The notes below the pieces were generated by a model. The model had not been told where the DNA came from. It saw nothing but the letters and a program-made list of their open reading frames with translations, and did no database searches. A stretch of 64,000 nucleotides of DNA from Datnioides undecimradiatus (Eukaryota > Chordata > Actinopteri > Lobotiformes > Datnioididae). The translations under genes and the position numbers were made by a program. Shown here in pieces: positions 1 to 12,000 of this stretch; positions within the stretch are counted from its first letter, which is position 1, and each line of letters begins with the position of its first letter. The stretch spans positions 5,067,477-5,131,476 of the forward strand of contig WARS01000025.1 of NCBI GenBank assembly GCA_008933995.1, read 5' to 3'.

Positions 1-3000
1 TCATTCGTACTGGTGCCACACGTGATACATGATCTGGACAATTAATCAGTGCGGATTATAGTTCAGAATATATCTTGTCACAGGCGTCTTGTTCTCATCC
101 ATTTCCTTGGTCCACTCCTCCATTTGGTGTTCTGGATTCCAAACAAATGAGATCACACTGATGGATCAGATGCTGAGGTCAGATGGGTGTCAGCACAACA
201 ACAGTACAGTGAAACTGTTGCAGAGTGACAGTACTCGGGTTAAGAGCAGAGAAAGTCACCGACTTTCCACCCAAACCCACCAGGTCAATGGAGGGGTATA
301 TTACGTCCTCCAGAGAACACGACACCAATGTTGATACCTTAAATGCTCACAGATGTTGCGAGCCATGCTTCACTTCCTGTAACAATTACATTATTTGCTC
401 TGTCTGGGTAAACTGTTTTTTGAGATTAAAGGTTAGTCTAGGCATAAGAAAGTCCTGAAGAAATCCCTGTATTAACAAGCTCAAGTACAAAACTTGTTTC
501 AAAACGTGAAGCTTACTCACCGAGTTTGAAAGACCACAATTACTTAGTTGGCTTTTTAATCCGGCACAGTCACAACAATTTACTCCGTTGTCATCTTTCA
601 TGTTTGGAGCTTATCCACTCTGTTTGTCTAATCTGATGTATAGAGTACACAAGAGCTTGAGTCATTTTACAAACTTTGTCAGAGAAAAGTCCCCGACCTC
701 ATTTATTCTTGTATATTACATAAAAGTGCTTCGCTACGCATTTGGGTTTGATAGTTTTTTGGCTCTGCTGTTGTTTGAAAAGGAAGGGTCACAAGCCCCA
801 AAGACATAAAAGAGGGAGGGAGTACAGATGAAGAAACTGGGAGGATAAAATAAAAAGAGGCATGGACAGACTTCACCAGTTCATGATCACTTTGGTCCAG
901 TGAGCTTAAGAGGGGCAAGGCTGATGGAAGAGGGACCATCACAAAAGGTTTAAAATGTAAGCAGAGCATGGAGACATACCCCAGACAGGCAGGTGGCTCA
1001 GCAGTCCAATCCAAAGACAGGCAGTCTGAGCGACAGACAGTTGGAGAGAGTGATGTTCAGGAAAAGGCCGGTTCCATTACATCAGTCCTAGAGCCGGGGC
1101 CCCCGTCAGCAGCAGCACTTTCCCCTGGAGATGCAGCTCCGTGGCTGGCCCAGAGCCCCCATCTGTTCCCCAGACCTGCTGGCATTTGCTCACACTCACA
1201 CATTTAGACACACACATACACACACAGAGGATTAAAAATTATATGTATATATTTGGACACACACACAGGCCTGGGCAAGACAGATGAGTCTGCTCACCAT
1301 CCCAAAGCACCTTTTCGCTATTGTAAGATGTGGAGTTTGCGGCTGGCAGGATGACAGCTAAAACATTCAGGAGAGAGAATTTAGCCTAGGGTACAAATCA
1401 GTTGTGATTATGGATAAGCAAAACCTCTTTCTACACGAGCTGGCAAATACAGAGTGACACAAGCCTTTATTTATTTTATTTCAACATTAAAAAAGCACGA
1501 TCAGCAGCTTCTCTGATTAAATATTTATCTTTTATGAGCTGTGATTGTGTAAGGTGTGTAGGTGGTGGGTATGCACATCACGTCTATCCACACATCTGAA
1601 TGGCCGACCAGAAAAGTCCAAACTTAATCAATCCCATCAGCCAAGTCACCTCTTGATGCACTTTACTAGTGCAGCTGCAGTGCCAGACAAGGAGTGGACA
1701 TTACATAAACACTATCATTAATGCTTGGAAGTACTGAACATGGGTCCAGTTCAGTCCAAAGCAATCATACGCTTGATATCCCAATTACTTTGCTTTAAAA
1801 TGAAGTGATTAATAGTGACAATAGGGGTTGGACAAAGTCCCATTTTCTTCTTATCTATATCCTGCCAAGTGGCTATCAACCGAAAAGAGAGATGCTGACC
1901 AAAATGTGACACTCAAATCATGTTTTTGTCTTGTATCACACAGATTTTCATTACAGTGCTTAGTAAAGTATGGCCTACTATCATAAGTGTAAGTCTAAAG
2001 AGCTGTAGTGTTGCAATATATATGTCATTCAGCTCATCACAAGATCACTTTCTTTGTAGGAGACTTCCCCTCTGTGGTAACAACACAATGGATGGATTTA
2101 TTTATTATTATTTGAGCTGAGTTTGTCACAAGACATTTCATTTGGTCTTCTTACAGCATGCAATGCCACAAATTGGGTGCATGGGAACATAAAACATTGG
2201 TTTTAAATCTGTAAAAATTGAACCAATTTCATGATCATAAGTGGCACATCTTGACTTGACCCAAACCAATTTTAACCTTCTTGTAATGGCAAGAAAAACT
2301 TAAAATGGCATTCCAGCTATTTAGTGTTAGCTCAGAGTGCTGACAAGAGAAAGCTTAAACAAAAAATGTTCAAAACTGAGGCACCAAAGTCCGAGAATGA
2401 GTCTGACTTTTAGAGAACAATGAAAACAATGTGTGTGCAAGTATGGAGGTATACAGCGTGGTGCTGTAATGATGGCGGTTACCACAAACAGCTGTGATGG
2501 TTTGTGGGTCATCCACTGCCAAGTTGGAAAAGCTGACAGAAAAGCAAACCTAGCTGGAAGTGATGTTTGGGTGAGCTGAACAGAAGTCGTCACAAGCTTT
2601 TTGGGACAAAATGTGTCCAGACACACTGTACGTACGCGGACTGCAGATACAGAGCGTGAGCTTCTTTGTTAAACAGTTTATTCTACGCCTCTTCCGCTGA
2701 AATGTAAACTCCCCATCCTGGAGCTATTTTTTGTGTTACCACGGATGCAGAGGAGCATACACCGTGACTCCCAGCTGTCTTCGCTCAGTCCACTCAACCA
2801 AACAGGCTTTCACTGCAGTTGCCATTTTCTGTGTCACATCAGCCATGACGTGCCACGATAAAGTCCAAGCAAAACGATTCAGCGTGAGCTCAGTGTCCAG
2901 GTATGCAGTCGCTTACTTACTCCAAAGGAAATTTGTTTTAAGGTCCATTTCCACCATATGTGCCTCGGAGCACATCAAAAAGTTATTTGGTCCCTTTGGA

Positions 3001-3771
3001 ATGTCACCATGAAACCTGCCCTGCTCTGCGTCCCTATCATTGAGACTTTATGTACCATGCTAAGATGTAGACTTTGTTATTTCAGTGTGTTGCTACTGTA
3101 AACTAAGTCACTCTCTCCTGCTCATCCAGGTTTAATTCTCTTGCTCTGTGTGTAGCTGAAAACCCCTGATAACTTTACTGCAGCATTAAAAATTCATATT
3201 ATCATTCATATTATTAAATAAGCAACAATCAAACTTCAGGGAGAAACATCCTTGGTTGCCATAACACTCAAAAACACAGTTGGTCACATCTCATCTGTGT
3301 GGGTGTGGTTTGACAGCAGCATTAACAACCAATCAACCAGCATTAGATTTTGATTTAGATGCTGCTTAACTCTGATTGGTGCATGGAAATATGGGTCGTC
3401 ACCTTTTTCCAACCAAGGCCTGCTCACTTTAAGAACACGAATGAGTCAAACTCCCAAGTTGAAATCACCCAGACTGTTCTGATTCTTGCAGGAAATTGCA
3501 CAGTCAATGCTTACAGTAAGAAACTTAATGAGAAAATATATTTCAGGGTGTTTAACATACGATAAGAGCTTCTCTGGCCATGGTTGCTGAGCTGAGTAGG
3601 TATCCATTTCCTGCTGAGGCGACTGTGGTTAACCTCTCATCACCACCTAGTCTCAAACTCAGTTTTCCATCATCTATCATTCTGACTGATTCATTGCGTT
3701 TATATGCTTCCAGCCCTAGTATCCTTTGTCTAATTAAACAATGTCTCACTAAAAAATTCCCCACTTCCCAG
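1..3771 (+). other. Intron of decorin (3' part), no exon found
   Basis: This stretch precedes the first recognisable decorin exon and ends in the acceptor ttcccag. Decorin needs one more coding exon upstream, with the signal peptide, the GAG-attachment Ser-Gly and the N-terminal Cys cluster C-x3-C-x-C-x6-C. I read the stretch in all frames for that cluster and did not find it, so the exon should lie left of the window and this is intron of at least 3.77 kb. It contains CA-rich tracts near 1195-1270 and scattered AT-rich sequence. The ORFs here of up to about 100 codons show no recognisable domain. Confidence 0.75.
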
Positions 3772-6700
3772 GTCTGAAGGCGGTTCCTGGTGACATCCCA
3801 GATGACACCACCCTTCTGGACCTGCAGAACAACAAGATCACTGAGATCAAGGAGAATGACTTCAAGAACCTTAAAGGACTTCATGTAAGGGACTTTCATC
3901 TGAACAGCTTCATGCTTGTTGATTATTCCTAAAGTTTCGTAGTGTGTTTTTATGTTGCAGTAGCACTAACTCCAGCCATCTTGCTGATTAATCAATTATC
4001 AGGTGGTTCCTAAACTTCTTCACGCTTAAAAGTAATTGTAAAAACATGGAGCTTGTGTCGCCGCCCATCCCAAAACTGTCTTCATCCTCCCATGTAGCCA
4101 CCCATCAAGGTCTTTTCCTCCCACCTTAATCATTACACCACAACCACTCCCCCAGTCACCAGGTGCATGGAAACTATTCACCCGTAGGCTTTACCCCCTC
4201 ACACCTTCAAACTCCTCAAACTTTTGCAATAAATACCTCTGTCTGACTGCCGGAGCTGTTTCCACTGTAATGTAACTGGCCTCTTAAGGGAATGGACCAC
4301 ATACCTCACATTGCCTTGTGTCTGCCTACATGAGAGTGGAACAGGACTGAGATTCCTCTGAAAATGCATTAACTCCAGGGTGGACTTGAACTTCTGTCTT
4401 GACAGCATAGGCATCGGCTGAAAAAGTCTTGTTTTTTGCAGAATCTCATCTGGAAAGTACAGTTGTTGTTTTTTTTTACTATCCCATGGTGCATTTGTAA
4501 CAGCGAATGTTTCTGAGTGGAAGAGAAAACAGTGAAAGCCACTAAGGTGTAAAGTTTCAAATAAAGTTCAAGGTCCATAACAATAGAACTTTAAACACTG
4601 ATGTGAATGTTAACAAGAACAGACTGGATTTGTGTGTTCACTACCGCAAAGTCCTCTACACTACACCACACAAACTGATATTTACCACTGGTTACTGATC
4701 TCCTGGTGTTGTTCCTTATAGGCTCTGATCCTGGTGAACAACAAAATCACTATCATCCATGCCAAGGCTCTCAGCCCCCTGACCAAGCTGCAGCGTCTCT
4801 ACCTGTCCAAGAACTTGCTTAAGGACATTCCTGCCAACATGCCCAAGAGCCTGCAGGAGCTGCGCATCCACGAGAACGAGATCACCAAGATCAAAAAGGC
4901 CTCCTTCCAGGGCATGTCCCATGTCATCGTCATGGGTATGAACATAATAATAAACACTTTTTGACTTTTTGAGGCATGCCTGCAATCTTACAGGCAGCTA
5001 CGGTTCAACAGAAGTGACTATAGTGACTATTTTCAAAGTCTGTGCAATATTTATCTGGTATCATATTGATGTTCCTCTGTTTTTTAAAACATTTGTACAT
5101 TTTTAGATGCAAAATTCCAATTTATTTACACTCATGGAAATATGTAAAACAACCTTTAGATGTATTGCTGTGAGGTTGTTTTAGGTAATTATACAGTATG
5201 AGATGAATGAGATGAAGGTTGCTACATACAGTACTTGCTGTATTTCTACCATTGTGCTGTCATAGAAGAAGCCATCGGGGTGCTCATATAAACATGCAGA
5301 GAGCCTCACAGCCTTTGTTCGATGTTGATCAAAGAGCTACAGAAATGAGTTCAGCATTTATTGAGATATTCACCTCCCAGTATACTCGTACAGTACTCCA
5401 GAAGTTCTACGGCAAACAATGGACCCACTCAAATGGTGAAAGTGTTATAAACAGACAACCTGCCTCAGGTCACACTGGTGCACTTCAGCCAGAACACGCT
5501 ATGGTCTTAACTGAGGAGGTTATAAACACTCGTTTTATTTATTGGTGAAGTAGGCACTTGCGTGGGAATGGTCAATTTGGTAGATTTTCGTTTGGAAGGA
5601 CCAAAGGGAAAGTTTGCTTCATGGCATTTCACTGCTGAGAAAAGACTTGCACACAAGAGACTACAAACTCAGGGAGCTTGTGAATGCACGACCGTCTCAT
5701 TGTGTTTTTGTTGTTTTCACAGAGGAGTCACATATGATTTGTCCTCTGCCTTAATTCTCTGCTTTTGCCCCACTTGCTCACTCATCTCGTACTTTCAAAA
5801 CTTCCTGTTCCCTAAATTACAAAGTGTCGCTCTGGCATTGCTCAGCTAATGCTCAAACTCACTTAAAATGCAATGATATGAGAATCATGATCCGAGACAA
5901 ATCAAGCAATCTGGCGTGGAGAAAGTCTGAGCTAAAAAAAACAAAAAAAAACAAAACACAAACAATCTATTTTCTCGCCAAAGACTTTGTTTACTCATGA
6001 CTCAGCTCTGTTTCCGTAACACACCAGGAGAAAACTTAACTTCATAGACATGATCAGTTACTGCTGTTCTCTCGTTCTCTTCTTTCTTTCTGTGCCCTCA
6101 ATTGTTTATTCATTCATTTTTTTCAGAGCTTGGGTCCAACCCTCTGAAGAGTGCAGGAATCGACGCTGGTGCTTTCTCTGACCTGAAAAGGGTTTCGTAC
6201 ATTCGCATTGCAGACACTAACATTACAGATATCCCCAAAGGTAAAGCGCCAATGTCAATTTCAACAAATAATTCCTTAATAAGTGCATTTAGCTTGAGTT
6301 TTATCCAGTTGAGCTGAGCCAAAAAGCCAACCTTCTGGATTTAAGTCCACACAAAACAATGGGCTTGATGCGAAATAGCATACAATCAGTACTACATACT
6401 AATTCAAACCCATCTCAGGGTGGGAACATGTCTAGCACTATGCTACATGGTATACGAATACTTTGGATTTAATGGACTTGGAAAGGCCCACTCTTTGATA
6501 ACTGAACTGCACTTTGTGAGCAAAATTTGAATGTTTCTAAGTGAAAGTCCCTCCATTATGTCATATAAGCTGCTAAGGTAGATGTCACTCAAATCATGGC
6601 TTTGTTCATGGTGGTAATCGTTGTCTTGTGTGTTGTCAGGTCTGCCCGGCTCTCTCTCAGAGCTCCACCTAGATGGAAACAAGATCACGAAGGTGACGGC

Positions 6701-9136
6701 CAACAACCTCCAGGGCCTCAAGAACCTGGCAAAGTAATAAGACTTATGATTCTTGTTAACCTCATCGTGTCTTTGTGACTTAAAGAGTCAAAGCAAGACT
6801 GTGGGACAGTTATAAGCTCCAGATCAAAGATGGCTGTAGCAAAACAAAACGTTATAATGCCCAATGGAAGGTGCAAACGTTTGCACCTTCCATTGGGCAT
6901 TATAACTAAGTATGTAGCGTGAAAACCTCTGGGTTTATTAAGCAAGTTGAGTTTTATTACTAAAGAATTCAGCTTTTTATTTATGACAGGAAATTTGTTT
7001 CATAGTCTCACTATTAAACTCTCATGTCTTACTCTGTTTATGTTTTCTGGCAGTTTTCCTCACTGTTTTCATTCTCTGGTTTGACTCGTTATTAGCTTTA
7101 CCTGGAATGCTAGTTCTGGTATCACCATTTAAGTGATTTACTGTATAACCAAAGGCCCAAACAGTAGTTTTTGGATAATCAAAATAGCTAGTCTGCTCAT
7201 AAAATGTGGATACACTGTGTTTATAAGATCACTGCTCAGATTGTGCCAATGATGGCATACCAAACTAGAACAAAGAAGGCTTTGATGCAGCATGAGTAGA
7301 GTTTGTTGGAGAGGATACGAGGCAAAGGATGGTTCTTATTTTCCATTCGCTCATAATTGAGACACTGACTGGAAAAGTAATGGCCTCAATAACAGGTGTA
7401 GATTCTTTTCACTTTATCAGCTCCTCAGTCTCTCCTTTTTTAGCTCTAGATTTTAAGATAACAATGATTTTGGCAGCCTTAGACAAAGTTGACATCACTC
7501 TCTTGTTTTGCCCACTCATGCAGTTTTGTGCTCTTTGTTCTTTCACACGTTTGCACATTTCCACGTTTCACCTCAGTTGTTGATTTTTTTTCTCCTGCAG
7601 GCTGGGACTGAGCTACAATGAGATCAGCTCTGTGGAAAATGGCTCACTGGCCAACGCCCCCCACCTGAGAGAGCTGCACCTCGACAACAACGCTCTGACC
7701 AGCGTTCCTCCTGGCCTGTCTGACCACAAGTACATCCAGGTACATACTGGTTTGATTACCGTACCATTTGTACATCTCTGTATGGTGAATCCGGGTTTGA
7801 ATTGTTTTAGTTCCAGCAGATTACGGTTAACTTGAGCATTAAAGTTGCATTTCTCTTTATCTTACAGTGTTATCACACTCTCTCTCACACACACAGCTCA
7901 TTTTAAATAAGCTAAACCGTACTAGAAGAGTTTACTTCGTTGCATATTTGCATTTGGTTTGTTTAGGTTCACACTGTCCAATTACAAGTCAACCAAGGCT
8001 TCCATAACAAAAGTCACATGGATTCATTTACCTTGTTTATTGGGTAAATGTGTTGGTAGCCTGTCATACTATAATGTTACAGATTTCAGCAGTAGGGGGG
8101 AGAGTAAACAGACCTGTCTCCAGGCCCTTTAGCTTTAGTTTGGCTTCGGTTTACTTCATCATTTTATTAGACTTCCCAAGCCTGAGTAACTGCTGCAAAA
8201 ATCCCATACCCATAAAGCCCTTTTTGAGGTAATTTCCTGTTGGGATTATGAATTCGCTCCCAATTAACCGGAGCACTGCACACCTGTCAACCATCTTTTT
8301 GCAGTTATTTTGTGAGCACATGGCTCTACTGAAAGCAGGTGCTCAGTAGGCTTACTACATACCCAAAGAGACACAGGGAGGTGCTTACTTTTTAAAATTT
8401 AGCTCTGTTTGTTCATCTGTCTTTTGCATGTTTCTTTGTATAAGATGTCAATTGTAATTTATTGTGACTTTTTATAGCTTTGTGATTTTGGATCTTTCAG
8501 TTTTGGAATCTATAATTAGCTTTATATTGTCTGCCTCTGCGAGTTTGCGGCCCTTCCCTCCTTTTGTTCTTATTTCTTCTCATCCTCCAGTGGCTATTCT
8601 TCTCAAAACGCAGTGCTTAGCTGCATGATTGTTTTTAGCCACTCTGAGGTTCATATGTGTCTTTTATGTGTTTTTGTTCAATACGCATCTAAAGCCGTGC
8701 TTGTTCTCAAGCACTGAGGAAGCACCAGCTCTTTGTTATTTTGGCAGGAAGTCCTTTTACTACTGTTTTTAATTAAACAGGGAAAGGGGAAAATCAATTT
8801 GGCTCTCTTAAGCTGTTATTATTCATTTTGTGACTTATTATCATCTTTATCTGCTTTATTTTGGAAAACTAAATTGTTACCATACACATTTGGCTCAGTG
8901 ATTTAAGGTTGTCATTATTCAAATCCCTTCTGTAGGTGGTCTACCTCCATGCCAACAAGATTTCTGCTGTGGGAACTGGGGACTTCTGTCCTCCTGGCCT
9001 CAACAGCAAGAAGGCTATGTACTCTGGCATCAGCCTGTTCAGCAACCCTGTGCCTTACTGGGAAGTTCAGCCAATCACCTTCCGCTGCGTCTTCGACCGC
9101 TCCGCCATCCAGCTCGGCAACTACAGGAAGAAGTAG
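3772..9136 (+). CDS. dcn: Decorin, 3' six coding exons (5' partial)
   Basis: Class I SLRP of the extracellular matrix, which binds collagen fibrils and growth factors and normally carries one chondroitin/dermatan sulfate chain. Exons: 3772-3884 (113 bp), 4722-4935 (214), 6127-6240 (114), 6640-6733 (94), 7601-7739 (139) and 8936-9136 (201), all with GT-AG borders and matching phases. As I recall the mammalian gene, the internal exon sizes are the same. The 290 complete residues are LRRs ([45 protein letters not shown]). They include the [11 protein letters not shown] segment, which corresponds to the collagen-binding region of mammalian decorin. The C-terminal ear has the Cys pair in DFCPPG and FRC, and the protein ends LGNYRKK. 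N-glycosylation sequons are NIT and NGS. The missing about 70 N-terminal residues lie upstream of the window. Biglycan is the only close alternative, and cluster position and sequence favour decorin. Confidence 0.96.
6851..6906. repeat. Perfect 56-bp palindrome (no spacer)
   Basis: Two 28-nt arms are exact reverse complements with no intervening base. The left arm starts GTTATAATGCCCAATGG and the centre is CAAACGTTTG. The next flanking pair (C at 6850, T at 6907) does not pair, so the symmetry ends sharply. It lies in the dcn intron between the 94-bp and 139-bp exons and is not part of any exon. Confidence 0.95.
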
Positions 9137-9426
9137 AGCGTCCCGTGCGCCTCTGCGAGAAAGTGTGTGTTTGTAAATGAGTGTGTGAAAGTTTTGTAAG
9201 CGTGCGTGTTTGACCGCAGCCCTACAACACTGACCCCTACCAACACTGCCTCCCCACAAACGAAGATGTCATTAATCCACGCTCATTTCAAAACTTAAGT
9301 GAACATGGACCTCAAAAAAGAAAAAAAAATACAAAAACATATCATATCCATTATTTAGCTTCAAGGTTGGTGCAACAGCAGTACACACAGCTTATAGCTT
9401 ACCAGCATACTATGATGATGCTCTAT

Positions 9427-9465
<39 letters not shown>

Positions 9466-10450
9466 TTCATAGAAACAGTTAAGCAAGCACACAACATGCT
9501 GTAACATACTATGGTGCAGAATATGTTCAATTCATTCAGTGGAAAGATTGAAGTTCAGAAGCCATTCCCCAGCCAAAAAGACTTTGAATCTGACTCAGTG
9601 GAAAATGTTTTAAATCCCAGTTTGGTAAACTTCCTCGACCTTTAGCCATTGTATGAATTACAAAAGAGCTGGCCTGTAGAGCAGGCAGCAAGGGGTTAAC
9701 ATGTGTTTTACAATACCTTTTAACAACTGGTATACTAGAATGTACTAGATATTACCTGTGTACTAGGAATAGCATTCAGAGTGTAACATTACCACGCTGC
9801 ACTCCTCGAAAGAACTCTGAGTTTCTATTTGTATTGTACTCAATCCAAGTAGAGATAAAAGCAACCGTGACTTCTATCACATTGTGATTTCTTGTGCTTA
9901 CTTCAGTGCTGAATTAGTTCTGGGTGTTTTTACATTTTTTTTCCTTCATCACGTTTCTTCCCTCATTCCTCTCCTAGTGTATGTTGTTCCATTTAGAAAA
10001 AAAAAAGACAAGGTGAAAATAGCTCCTAAAAAATGTAGAATAAACCATATATGTTTAAAACAGAAGCCACTCCCAAAGATTTATATGCATGCTCTTATTT
10101 TTTTTTTCCTTTCAACTTGAACCTGGTGCTTCCTGGAATCTCTTGTTAATGCCTGTATGTATTTCTCTCCATGTTTCCCTGCCCCTTTTTTTCCTTTTTT
10201 CAAGAGTCAAGAAAAATTGGAGGGTGTATGTGGACTGGCATGCCCACTGCAACCATGTCGGTGTGAATGTTGTATGTATAGACGCTGTATATAAATGCTG
10301 TATAAAAACCTCTCATTGCTTAAAGGCACAAGCACTTACCATAGCTCAGACTTAATATATCAGCTACGAAAGGTGTTCCCCCTTTTTTCCCGGAGCAGGG
10401 GCTCCAGCTAAGGTGTCCTGAACAAAATAAAAATACTAATGGAAAAAGGA
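9137..10450 (+). other. Decorin 3' UTR with poly(A) signal
   Basis: Non-coding sequence after the dcn stop codon. It contains a (CA)n microsatellite at 9429-9461 and A/T-rich tracts. A canonical AATAAA at 10426-10431 is the best polyadenylation signal, giving a 3' UTR of about 1.3 kb. The exact cleavage site is inferred. Confidence 0.55.
9429..9461. repeat. (CA)n microsatellite
   Basis: Uninterrupted CA dinucleotide run of about 16 units in the decorin 3' UTR. Likely length-polymorphic. Confidence 0.95.
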
Positions 10451-10520
10451 GATGTTTTGATGGATGTAATGACCAGAACTTGCATTGTTATCAATAATGT
10501 GCATGGAGGTTTGTACTCCC

Positions 10521-10539
10521 GGCCACTGGATGGCGCTGC
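10521..10539 (+). promoter_or_regulatory. CTCF-like motif just past decorin
   Basis: GGCCACTGGATGGCGCTGC fits the vertebrate CTCF core (CCA-S-Y-A-G-R-K-G-G-C-R-S style) with few deviations. It lies about 90 bp after the dcn poly(A) signal. Motif match only; binding is inferred. Confidence 0.4.
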
Positions 10540-11924
10540 AATAAACGCAGCACAAACGCTGAGAGGGCAGCGGCTTCCTGGCGAACAAGGTCAAGAGGAG
10601 GCACAGGTAAAGTGTACTGAAAAACAGGTGAGACCCTTTCACCAATATGTACGTTTACACAGCTAACATACACTCAATAGGTGAAAATGCTCCAAGCACA
10701 TAATAATGATGGAAAACACATTGATAAAGGCTTGACATGTCTAATAGAGGTTAGCTTGGTTGACTCAGACGTTCAGAAAATGTGGAATTTCTATGTAATT
10801 TTTAATGTTTAGCTCAGAAAAACACTTCCACACAGTAGGTTTCCTGCCACATTTCAACAAATATGACATAAGGTGGTTTACAAATGTGCTTATAAAGAAA
10901 TGAGCATATTTTGGCCTTTTGGGCTCATTTAAAGTGCATCAATCATTTTCACCAGTTTCTTTTAACAAAGTGCTGGTTTCCTGTCATCTGGTAACATTAA
11001 GTCACATTACAGATGTTACAACACTCAAATTGAGACTATACTGCTGTCAGAGAGTAAATGTGGGTCAGATTCTCCTGCCACGTCCAAAAGTGGACTTCAG
11101 TTTCATGTGGTGTCACTTTTGTAGGGAGAAGGTGTGTCTTAGCCACTTTGGGGGCTTTAATGCAAACTGTATTGTAAGTTAAATGAGTAAGTGTCCTGTT
11201 TTAGACCTATGTTTTGCGAACTAAAAAAAAAGTAACTTTTTAAAAGTTTAACTTTACCTCATTGAAGCCTTGAGAGCTATTTTTCATTATAAGAAAATAA
11301 TATTAGCACTGATTGTCACACAGTGTAGTTTCATGTTTATTTTCTATATTCCTGGTGGGCTGTATTGCCTAAGAGTCAAGGTACCCTCCAACACAAAATG
11401 TACAGTATACATTTGCAACACACATATGCATCTATATATACACAAATAGACAGGCACCTCATTCACTTCAGAGTCTCCACTCCACCATGTCTATGGTTTG
11501 TGGGAGAAAACCAGAGTTCCCGGAGGTAATCACACTGACAGAGGTAGAACATGAAAACTTCACATGCACACAGCAGTTTCAATAACAGACTTTCTTGCTG
11601 TGCAGAGACAATGTGAATTACTGAGCCTTCGTAACAACACTTCCTGGTCCCAGGGTGAGCGCAACCAGCTGGGTGAAGGGGCTCAAACTAAAAAGAAAAA
11701 AAAAAAATCTAATTTATAGCTGATTATTTTCCATCCTGTGTAGCCTCTAACTTATATTGATGGGTTTTGTGGACTAAGGTATAAAACATATTTGCACAAG
11801 GACCATTCCTGGCCTCTGAGCTGCTAGTGATTTATAATCCCTCAGTCATTTAAGAGACTGTAATGAGAATATTTTAGGTTAAAAGGAAAAAAGAAGCTGA
11901 ATACCCTTGAGACATGTAGTGGTT

Positions 11925-12000
11925 AAGACTCCTGCCTCTGGAAGCAGGTTGCATCGTGCCTAATGATCAAGCCTCGTACGAATCTAGTTTTTCTCGCTAT
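11925..12000 (+). mobile_element. Degenerate tRNA-derived (SINE-like) fragment
   Basis: TGGTTAAGACT resembles a pol III A box. It is followed by an anticodon-arm-like stem CCTGC/GCAGG with an 8-nt loop, and about 50 bp on by GTACGAATC, one mismatch from the B-box core. Acceptor-stem pairing is not convincing, so this is not a functional tRNA gene. Confidence 0.35.

Noticed and set aside
2731-3012. Cys-containing ORF as the missing decorin N-terminal exon
   Set aside because: Its Cys spacing does not fit C-x3-C-x-C-x6-C, it has no following donor in the right phase, and it shows no decorin-like sequence.
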